Part shown: piece after piece, positions 57,998 through 64,000 of the stretch
Layout of the letters: every line of letters starts with the position of its first letter
Numbering within the stretch: position 1 is the first letter of the stretch
Assembly: GCA_023436885.1 (NCBI GenBank)
Contig: JAEZHI010000040.1
Coordinates: forward strand, 62,001 to 126,000
Source of the DNA: Pseudomonadota bacterium
GTDB taxonomy: Bacteria; Pseudomonadota; Alphaproteobacteria; Rhizobiales; Pleomorphomonadaceae
Reading direction: 5' to 3'
DNA: 64,000 nt
Made by a program: the position numbers and the translations under genes
Notes under the pieces: generated by a model
Told to the model about the DNA's origin: nothing
The model's input: only the letters and a program-made list of their open reading frames with translations
The model's database searches: none

Positions 57998-59281
57998 TCA
58001 GGCCATGGCCTTGATGGCCAACGATGCGAGATAGGCTTGCGGGTTCTCCGGATCGAAGACCTTGCCGTCGAAGAAGGTCTCGGGGCCACGCGAGGTGCCT
58101 GCCGGAATATCGGCAGCGGCGACACCGAGGTCCTTGGCGGCGGCGCGCCAGATGTCCTCGCGGTTCACCTTGTCGACCAGCGCCTTGATGTCGGTGTCAC
58201 CCGGCAGCTTGCCCCAGCGGATGTTCTCGGTGAGGAACCAGGTGTCGTGGCTCTTGAAGGGATAGGAGGCGTGCTCCTTCCAGAACTTCATCTCGAGGCC
58301 GGTGTTCTCGACGAGGCGGCCGTTGCCATAGTTGATGGTGCCCTTGAGGCGGCCGAGCACGTCCTTCGGCGGCACGTTGAACCATTGCCGCTTGCCGAGG
58401 ATGGCCGCCATCTCCTCCTTGTTGTCCATGCTGTCGGCCCACTGCTGGGCCTCCATCACCGCCATCAGCAGCGCCTTGGTGGCGTTCGGGTTGGCCTCGA
58501 TCCAGTCGGAGCGCAGCGCCAGCGCCTTTTCCGGGTGGCCCTTCCACAGTTCGCCGGTGGTGCAGGCGGTGAAGCCGATACCCTGGTTAACCAGTTGCTC
58601 GTTCCACGGCTCGCCGACGCAGAAGGCGTCCATGTTGCCGACCTTCATGTTGGCGACCATCTGCGGCGGCGGCACCACGATGGTGGAAACGTCCTTGTCC
58701 GGATCGATGCCGCCGGCCGCCAGCCAGTAGCGGATCCAGAGGTCATGGGTGCCGCCGGGGAAGGTCATCGCCACCTTCACCTCGCCGCCGCCGGCCTTCT
58801 TGGCGGCGAAGGCCTCCTTGAGCTTGCTTGCATCGAGGCCGACGCCGGTGCCGGCATAGTCCTTGGCCACCGAGATGCCCTGGCTGTCGAGGTTGAGCCG
58901 GGCGAGAATGGACATCGGCACCGGCACGTTGTTCTGCGTCACCTTGCCGGCGGAGATCAGGTAGGGCATGGGCGTCAGGATATGCGCGCCGTCAATGCCG
59001 TTGGCCGCTCCGCCCAGCACCAGATTGTCGCGCGTCGCGCCCCAGGAGGCCTGCTTGGCCACCTCGACGTCCGGCAGGCCGTATTTGGCGAACAGGCCCT
59101 TTTCCTTGGCGATGATCAGCGGCGCCGCGTCGGTCAGCGCGATATAGCCGAGCTTGACACCGGTCACCTCCGGTCCAGCCGTGGCGGCGAAGGCGCCCGA
59201 AGGAAAGGCGGTGCGGACGGCGCCAAGCAGGGCCACCGTGGCGGAGGTCTTCAGGATGGAGCGCCGGGAAATGTCGGTCAT
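57998..59281 (-). CDS. nrtA: Nitrate ABC transporter substrate-binding protein NrtA
   Basis: A 427-residue periplasmic binding protein with a twin-arginine signal (DISRRSILKTSATVALLG, R6-R7, cleavage near residue 33). The NrtA/CmpA signature segments are KLGYIALTDAAPLIIAKEKG, VAMTFPGGTHDLWIRYWLAA and VGNMDAFCVGEPWNEQLV. The ATG at 59281 has GAGGGC upstream. It is the first gene of the nitrate operon and is preceded by an ANTAR-type antitermination leader and a sigma-54 promoter. It is homologous to the regulator NasS at 59586, which lacks the signal peptide. Confidence 0.95.
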   Translation of the reverse strand: MTDISRRSILKTSATVALLGAVRTAFPSGAFAATAGPEVTGVKLGYIALTDAAPLIIAKEKGLFAKYGLPDVEVAKQASWGATRDNLVLGGAANGIDGAHILTPMPYLISAGKVTQNNVPVPMSILARLNLDSQGISVAKDYAGTGVGLDASKLKEAFAAKKAGGGEVKVAMTFPGGTHDLWIRYWLAAGGIDPDKDVSTIVVPPPQMVANMKVGNMDAFCVGEPWNEQLVNQGIGFTACTTGELWKGHPEKALALRSDWIEANPNATKALLMAVMEAQQWADSMDNKEEMAAILGKRQWFNVPPKDVLGRLKGTINYGNGRLVENTGLEMKFWKEHASYPFKSHDTWFLTENIRWGKLPGDTDIKALVDKVNREDIWRAAAKDLGVAAADIPAGTSRGPETFFDGKVFDPENPQAYLASLAIKAMA

Positions 59282-59315
59282 GAAATGCCCTCGGATTTGG
59301 CGGAGCCTGAACAAC

Positions 59316-59451
59316 AAAAAACGCCGCGAAGCTGAGCCGGTCGTGGGATGTGAGAATCCCGCCAGCAGGAGCTTGCGACGTCGATGTCGGATGGATGATT
59401 GCGCGCTATCTCAGCGCCCACCTGCCTTCAGGTCGCCGTTGACCGAGGCAG
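59316..59451 (-). ncRNA. ANTAR-binding antitermination leader of the nitrate operon
   Basis: Read on the minus strand. Hairpin P1 (59451-59422) has outer stem CTGCCT/AGGCAG and inner stem GGTC/GACC closing the hexaloop AACGGC. Hairpin P2 (59389-59376) is CGAC/GTCG with hexaloop ATCGAC. Both loops have A at position 1 and G at position 4, the mark of ANTAR targets. A small extra hairpin, GCGCT/AGCGC (59417-59403), lies between. The terminator uses 59380-59370 (CGTCGCAAGCT) paired with 59333-59322 (AGCTTCGCGGCG), then six T (59321-59316). P2 and the terminator share bases, so NasT binding to P1-P2 should prevent termination. Confidence 0.82.
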
Positions 59452-59461
59452 TTGTATAAAA

Positions 59462-59476
59462 GCAATGGGCGTGCCA
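59462..59476 (-). promoter_or_regulatory. Sigma-54 promoter of the nitrate operon
   Basis: On the minus strand TGGCAC (59476-59471), GCCCA, TTGC (59465-59462). The -24 GG and -12 GC are separated by exactly 10 bases, a near-perfect match to TGGCACG-N4-TTGC. Transcription would start near 59450, right at hairpin P1. NtrC control is expected; I did not find a clear NtrC dyad upstream. Confidence 0.85.
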
Positions 59477-59585
59477 GCTGATCACAGCCCGAAATAGCTA
59501 TTGTTTTTAAAAGATAATCTCGCCAAAAACCGCAAATGCCCTCTTTTTAATCAGGTGGCGATGTGCTGAAAATCGCGGCGTCAGC

Positions 59586-60815
59586 CTAGTCAGCTGCCGT
59601 CTGATTGGGCGCAGCGAAGCCCCGGATGTAGGCGTCGAGTTCCTTTGGATCGAAACTGCGACCGTCGATGAAGGGATCGGCGACAGCCTCCTCGCAAGGC
59701 CCCTCCGAAAGCCCCAGGGCTTCCGAATAGAGATCCGAGCGGAAGGCGGAAGCGGCCGTGGCGGCGGCTTCCGGCGAATAGGCAACCTGCCCCCAGCGAA
59801 CCATCTGGCTGTAGACCCAGAGCGCCTGCGCCGTCGACGGGCAGTTGGCTTCCGCCCCGTGGAATACGAAGTAGTTGGGCATCAGACGTCGATTGCCCTT
59901 GGCGTCGAGCGCAAACTGGCCGGCCAGCACGTGCCTGATGATCTCCACGGGCGCGTCGAGATTGGCCTCTTGCGCCAGAAGTTCGGCCAGCGCGCCGTGA
60001 TTGGCCGTGTCGTCGCACCAGCGTGCAGCGGCATTCAGCGCCACAATCAGCCGCGATACGCTGTCGCGGTTACGGTCGGCCCAGTCGGGGCGAAGGCCGA
60101 TGACCTTTTCCGGCGACGACGCCCAGATATCCTGCTTGGTCGCCACGATGCGCCCGACGCCCCGCTCCGAGGCGATCATGTTCCACGGCGCACCGACACA
60201 GAAACCGTCGATCGCCCCGGCGGCAAGCGCATCCGAGGTCATTGGCGGCGGCACCACCCGCAACCGGATGTCACGGTCCGGATCGACACCGCCGGCCGCC
60301 AACCAATAGCGCAGCTCGTAGTTATGGGAGGAATAGGGATAGGTCATGCCGAGCGTCAGCGGACCTTCGCCATTGTTCTTTCTAGCGGCGATCACCCGTG
60401 ACAATGCCCTGGCGCAATCGAGCGCCGAGGCGTCGTCGGCCAGCCCGGTCAGTGCTTGCATCTGCTCGAAGAGGCGCACCGACAGCGTGATGGCGTTACC
60501 GCCCCGCCCCAGCACGAAGGGCGCAATGGTCGGTGACGGGTTGGAGCCGAGCTCCAGCATGGCGGCGATCGGCATCGGTGACAGCATGTGCGCCACATCG
60601 AACTGCCGGAAGGCCAGGCGATCGCGGATATTGGCCCAGGAAACATCGCGGACGAGATCAAGCGTCAGCCCCTCGCGGCTGGCAAAGCCCAACTCGGCGG
60701 CGGCGATCAGCACCGACGCATCGACCAGCGGAATGAACCCAGCCCTGAGATGCGTCTGCTCGGGCCCGGAGGTGACAGCCGGGGCGGCGATATCGGAATG
60801 ATCCATCGTGTTCAT
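59586..60815 (-). CDS. nasS: Nitrate sensor NasS (NrtA-like, cytoplasmic)
   Basis: A 409-residue protein homologous to NrtA/CmpA (LRAGFIPLVDASVLIAAAEL, LGMTYPYSSHNYELRYWLAA, AIDGFCVGAPWNMIASERG) but without a signal peptide, so it stays in the cytoplasm. In the NasS-NasT systems of Azotobacter, Paracoccus and Bradyrhizobium, NasS binds NasT in the absence of nitrate and releases it when nitrate or nitrite binds. The start is either 60815 or the second ATG at 60806. The 13-base gap to nasT suggests one transcript. Its product ends TAAD, similar to the AAE ends of the downstream operon. Confidence 0.92.
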   Translation of the reverse strand: MNTMDHSDIAAPAVTSGPEQTHLRAGFIPLVDASVLIAAAELGFASREGLTLDLVRDVSWANIRDRLAFRQFDVAHMLSPMPIAAMLELGSNPSPTIAPFVLGRGGNAITLSVRLFEQMQALTGLADDASALDCARALSRVIAARKNNGEGPLTLGMTYPYSSHNYELRYWLAAGGVDPDRDIRLRVVPPPMTSDALAAGAIDGFCVGAPWNMIASERGVGRIVATKQDIWASSPEKVIGLRPDWADRNRDSVSRLIVALNAAARWCDDTANHGALAELLAQEANLDAPVEIIRHVLAGQFALDAKGNRRLMPNYFVFHGAEANCPSTAQALWVYSQMVRWGQVAYSPEAAATAASAFRSDLYSEALGLSEGPCEEAVADPFIDGRSFDPKELDAYIRGFAAPNQTAAD

Positions 60816-60828
60816 CGCCTAGGCTCCA

Positions 60829-61416
60829 TCACATGAGCAGGCCGGCCGCCGTCACCACGGACTGGGCGATATCGACCAACTTCTTCTTTTCGTTCATCGC
60901 CGTCTGGCGCATCAGCGCATAGGCTTCCTCTTCGCTGAGGTTGCGGAGCTTCATCAGGATGCCCTTGGCCCGCTCGACCACCTTGCGATCCTCAAGCGCC
61001 GACTTGGCCTCGGCCAGTTCCCGCTGCAAACGGCTGAAGGCATTGAAGCGGATGACGGCCATGTCGAGAATGGGCTTCACCCGCTCCTTCCTGAGACCAT
61101 CGACGATGTAGGCCGACACGCCCGCCTCCACCGCCGCCTCGATAGATGCCGAATCCGAGCGATCGACGAACATGGCGATGGGGCGGCTGACCGACCGCGT
61201 CAGTTGGAACAGGTGCTCCATCATGTCGCGGTTGGGGTTCTCGATATCGATGATGATCACGTCTGGCCGGGTCGTCTCGATGACGCGGGCAATGCCATTC
61301 ACCGTATGAACGACGGTGACATGCTTGTGCCCCGCCTCGCGCAGCCCATCCTCGATGATGGCCGCGCGCACCGCGTTCTCGTCGATGACAAGGATTGTCA
61401 GGTCGAAGTGACTCAT
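60829..61416 (-). CDS. nasT: ANTAR-domain transcription antiterminator NasT
   Basis: A 195-residue RNA-binding regulator. The N-terminal pseudo-receiver (about 7-125) keeps an aspartate at D57 (IIIDIENPNRD) but has no standard receiver lysine, so phosphorylation is unlikely. The C-terminal ANTAR domain (about 133-190) reads ALEDRKVVERAKGILMKLRN and the SEEEAYALMRQTAMNEKKK stretch. It should bind the two A1-G4 hexaloops in the leader at 59316-59451 and allow transcription of the nitrate operon when nitrate frees it from NasS. Confidence 0.94.
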   Translation of the reverse strand: MSHFDLTILVIDENAVRAAIIEDGLREAGHKHVTVVHTVNGIARVIETTRPDVIIIDIENPNRDMMEHLFQLTRSVSRPIAMFVDRSDSASIEAAVEAGVSAYIVDGLRKERVKPILDMAVIRFNAFSRLQRELAEAKSALEDRKVVERAKGILMKLRNLSEEEAYALMRQTAMNEKKKLVDIAQSVVTAAGLLM

Positions 61417-61506
61417 GGCCTAGGGATGCCCGAGCGCGATCCCAAAGGCAAGACGTACCGGCTATTACATACTCCTGGCCGTGCTCACTCCTTTTCCGAG
61501 CCGGCC

Positions 61507-62415
61507 TCACGCTGCAAACGTCGAGATCACCCTATCCTGTCCATCGACGAACAGCGCCGACATGCCCAGCCGTCGGGCCAGCGTCACGCCTTCATCGAGG
61601 CCGCGCACCAGAAGCGCCGTCGCCCAGGCGTCGGCGGCCATGCAGTTCTCCGCCAGGACGGTGACCGCCGCGACGCCATTGTCGAGCGGCTCGCCGGAGC
61701 GCGGGTCCATGGTGTGGGTGACAGTGCGGCCGGCCACCTCGTGGCGGTGGCGATAGCCACCAGAAGTCGCCACCGCGACGTCTTCCAGTTCCAACACGCC
61801 CATCAGCTCGCGCGCGCCAACGACCGGGCGCTCGTGGCCGATGGCCCAGGCGGTTCCGTCGGGCTTGCGGCCGCTCGCCCGCATCTCACCGTCGATGCCG
61901 ACCAGCCAGGACGCGATGCCGAAGCGGTCCATGGTCTCGCCAAGGCGGTCAACGCCATAGCCCTTGGCGATGCCCGAGAGGTCGAGGCGCAGCGGCGCCC
62001 ATTTGCGCACCCGCCGGCCGGCCGCGTCGAGTTCCAGATTCTTGAGGGCGACGCTCGTCAAGGCCGGCTTGCTGTCGCTCCGGGCATCGGCTCCGAAGCC
62101 CCAGGCGGCGACCAGATCGCCGACGCCGACATCGAAGGCGCCGCCCGACGCCTCGCCGATGGCGAGACCCGCCTCGATCACCGCGATGGTCTCGGCCGGC
62201 AGGTCGACCCAGGCACCGACCGGCGCCGCGTTGAGCCGGTTGAGGTCGGAATCCCGCCGATAGGTCGACATCTGCCGATCGACCTCGTCGACCGATGCTT
62301 GCAGGGCGAGACGGAGATCGTCGTGCCAGCCGAGCGGATCGCCATGGAATACCGCCGACCAGCGCGCGCCCATGGTGGGACCGCTCAGAGCGAGCTTCAC
62401 GAGATCAGTAGACAT
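61507..62415 (-). CDS. apbE: FAD:protein FMN transferase ApbE
   Basis: A 302-residue enzyme that attaches FMN covalently to Thr or Ser of target proteins. Motifs include GPTMGARWSAVF at the start, the FDVGVGDLVAAWGFG region, LDLSGIAKGYGVDRL (the FAD/Mg site), and THTMDPRSGEPLDNGVAAVTV with AADAWATALLV near the end. No signal peptide or lipobox is evident, which is unusual because many ApbE proteins are exported. The ATG at 62415 overlaps the PepSY flavoprotein gene by 11 bases; 62424 is an alternative. Coupling to that gene suggests a shared electron-transfer pathway. Confidence 0.88.
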   Translation of the reverse strand: MSTDLVKLALSGPTMGARWSAVFHGDPLGWHDDLRLALQASVDEVDRQMSTYRRDSDLNRLNAAPVGAWVDLPAETIAVIEAGLAIGEASGGAFDVGVGDLVAAWGFGADARSDSKPALTSVALKNLELDAAGRRVRKWAPLRLDLSGIAKGYGVDRLGETMDRFGIASWLVGIDGEMRASGRKPDGTAWAIGHERPVVGARELMGVLELEDVAVATSGGYRHRHEVAGRTVTHTMDPRSGEPLDNGVAAVTVLAENCMAADAWATALLVRGLDEGVTLARRLGMSALFVDGQDRVISTFAA

Positions 62416-64000
62416 CTTCGACATAGCGTCCGTCCGACTTGAGGGTGGCGAGATCGAGGCCGAGCGGCCTGACGACACCGCCGAGAGCATGGGTGACGGC
62501 ATCGGCCATGTCGCGGCCGCCGCACACCAGCACCTGGGCACCGTGGCGGATCAGCTCGCGCAGCTTGGGAGCGTCGGCGGCGAGGCGATCCTGGATGTAG
62601 CCGCCGTCCGGCCCGCGCGAGAAGGCGGTGGTCAGCGAGGTCAGCCGCTTTTCGGCGAGATGCTCGGCCAACTCATGCTCGTAGAGGAAGTCCGACGACG
62701 GGCTGCGGCCACCCCAGTAGAGATGCACCGGACGCCGATCGTCGTTGGCCCGCACGAAGCCGGTGAGCGGCCCGATGCCGGCGCCGGCGCCGATCAGGAT
62801 CAGCGGCGCCCTGCCCTCGATCGGCCGGAAGCGCGGATTGGTGCGGACGAAGGCGTTGATATGCTCGCCGGGCGCGATGGCATGCAGATAGGACGAGCAG
62901 ACACCGCCCTCCCGGAGGCGCACGCAGATTTCCAGGAAGCCGTCGCGCGCCGAGGAAGCCAGCGAGTAGAAGCGAGGCATGGTCTCGCCCGGCGGCAGCA
63001 TACCGAGAATGTCGCCAGCTTCGAACTCGGTCGACTTCCTGTCGGCGGCAAAGCGCATGATGGCAACCGGAGCGCCGACCGCCTCGCCGTAGAGCTCGCT
63101 GGAGATGAGCTCATACGGTTCGGTCTTCGGCAGGCGGGCGCGGTGGTTGAGCGTCAGCTCGTGGCCGAGCACATCGCCGAGATCGCGGCCCCAGGCGGCG
63201 AACTCCTGCGCCGACTGACGGTCGACGCGCTTCAGCCCCATCATGACAGGCCAGCCCTTGGCAGTCACCGCCTCCGATACATCCTGCGCAAAGCGGCAAA
63301 AATGCGGGAAGCTGCGATCGCCAAAGCCAAGCACGGCCACCGGCACCGAACCCTGGAGACCGGCAAGGCGAGCGAGGAAAGCATTGGCCGAGGCTGGCGC
63401 GCCGCCATCGCCATAGGTGGCCGTCAGGATCAGCAGCCGCTCCGCCGAAAGATGGGCTGACGACAGAGCATTCATCGGCGCCGTATGAACGCGATGGCCA
63501 GCAGCGGTCAGCGCCTCGTGCAGCGTGCCGGCAAAGCCCCAGGTGGTGTTGCCCTCGCTGCCCACCAGGATCACCGTATCGGCCGAGCGGGCCGCGACAT
63601 TGGCGGCGATGGCCGGACGGCTGGAGCGGCGACGCCACCACATAAGAACGCCGGTGACACCGAGCAGCGGCACCGAGCCGGAGGCCGCGCCGAGCAGCAG
63701 GCCGAGCGCCCAGGCGCCACGGCCGGTGTGCAGCATCAGGACAGTCTCGCGGACACGGTCCCACATATTGGCCGGCGTGAAGGCAAGCTCAGCGCCCGAC
63801 GAGGCGTCGATGCTGGATTCACCCTGCCGGGTCACCGCCGTATAGACATCGGTCGGATCGCCCTGGGCCGGAAAAGTCAGTTCGCGCAGGTCGGCGACGG
63901 AAATGGACTGCAGACCGAACAGGCTGCCGACCGGCGCCGCCGGCCCACCGCTGCTCTGCACCATCGCCGGCATCGCATCGGCCGAGGGATCCGGGATGAA
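62405..64000 (-). CDS. PepSY domain-sulfite reductase-type flavoprotein fusion (5' end outside window)
   Basis: The frame is open to the window edge; the last 531 residues are seen. In order: the end of a PepSY-TM domain with ELTFPAQGDPTDVYTAVT and a helix ending VTGVLMWWRRR; a flavodoxin domain (SEGNTTWGFAGTLHEAL, TATYGDGGAP); an FAD-binding domain (MPRFYSLASSA, GVCSSYLHAI); and an NADPH domain (LILIGAGAGIGPLTGF, YLWGG-like HLYWGGRSPSSDF, QVLVCGGRDMADAV). This is a membrane-anchored CysJ-like reductase. Next to apbE and nasST it may feed electrons to NasA, or serve ferric reduction as other PepSY flavoproteins do. It ends VEDVY, the normal tyrosine end of CysJ-type reductases. Confidence 0.85.
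   Translation of the reverse strand, partial: FIPDPSADAMPAMVQSSGGPAAPVGSLFGLQSISVADLRELTFPAQGDPTDVYTAVTRQGESSIDASSGAELAFTPANMWDRVRETVLMLHTGRGAWALGLLLGAASGSVPLLGVTGVLMWWRRRSSRPAIAANVAARSADTVILVGSEGNTTWGFAGTLHEALTAAGHRVHTAPMNALSSAHLSAERLLILTATYGDGGAPASANAFLARLAGLQGSVPVAVLGFGDRSFPHFCRFAQDVSEAVTAKGWPVMMGLKRVDRQSAQEFAAWGRDLGDVLGHELTLNHRARLPKTEPYELISSELYGEAVGAPVAIMRFAADRKSTEFEAGDILGMLPPGETMPRFYSLASSARDGFLEICVRLREGGVCSSYLHAIAPGEHINAFVRTNPRFRPIEGRAPLILIGAGAGIGPLTGFVRANDDRRPVHLYWGGRSPSSDFLYEHELAEHLAEKRLTSLTTAFSRGPDGGYIQDRLAADAPKLRELIRHGAQVLVCGGRDMADAVTHALGGVVRPLGLDLATLKSDGRYVEDVY

Noticed and set aside
63760..63830. IDASSGAEL in the PepSY flavoprotein resembles an ApbE flavinylation motif (D-x-x-SGA-S/T).
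   Set aside because: The residue that would carry FMN is glutamate, not serine or threonine, and a D-x-x-x-G turn is normal in PepSY domains.
1..64000. Search for CRISPR arrays, prophage genes, integrases, full insertion sequences and further tRNA or rRNA genes.
   Set aside because: None were recognised apart from the tRNA-Met at 2741 and the MITE at 26376.

Overview
The window is a GC-rich chromosomal segment from an alphaproteobacterium, most likely of the order Hyphomicrobiales (Rhizobiales). The evidence is the RpoE-ChrR sigma factor/anti-sigma pair, GGAAC-type general-stress promoters, a rhizobial-style intergenic palindrome, osmoregulated glucan biosynthesis (OpgD), NasS-NasT nitrate regulation and many ATGA gene overlaps. 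The genus cannot be fixed from sequence alone. There is no sign of a prophage or CRISPR array; the only mobile-DNA trace is a 138-bp MITE-like element.

Layout. 1-6.2 kb: 3' end of a Bcr/CflA-type MFS exporter, hsp20, a lytic transglycosylase, tRNA-Met, opgD, a small low-GC island and a methyltransferase. 6.2-13.9 kb: a two-component system divergent from a complete RND efflux operon (NodT-type channel, fusion protein, pump). 14.2-20.0 kb: a polar amino-acid ABC transporter with a SolA-like oxidase, an amidotransferase-like protein and a LacI regulator, led by two tandem LacI-type operators. 20.1-27.7 kb: an RpoE-ChrR module (Cfa-like methyltransferase, DUF1365, flavin amine oxidase, DUF1295, DUF2177) with three matching ECF promoters, then a MITE and two divergent general-stress genes. 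27.8-33.1 kb: EmrAB-NodT efflux operon with a divergent TetR. 33.1-34.2 kb: a lone receiver protein and a truncated hemoglobin.

34.4-41.4 kb: a six-gene overlapping operon (thermostable-hemolysin-family protein, AMP-ligase, heme-oxygenase-like diiron protein, SDR, secreted TPR-like protein, SAM methyltransferase) facing a QseBC/PmrAB-like two-component system. The operon has an 11-bp-period direct repeat in its promoter. This is the best candidate for an undescribed biosynthetic system. 41.4-43.6 kb: queF and a diguanylate cyclase. 43.8-50.2 kb: an RpiR regulator and an NMT1-type ABC transporter flanked by two paralogues of the 5-formyltetrahydrofolate cyclo-ligase family, then DUF3830.

50.4-64 kb: nitrate assimilation. 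The operon nrtA-nrtB-nrtD-globin-nirB-nirD-nasA is read from a sigma-54 promoter through a leader that contains two ANTAR hexaloop hairpins and an overlapping terminator. Its regulators NasS and NasT lie just upstream, followed by apbE and a PepSY-flavodoxin-reductase fusion that may supply electrons. Five consecutive proteins of this operon end in the same residues, AAE.
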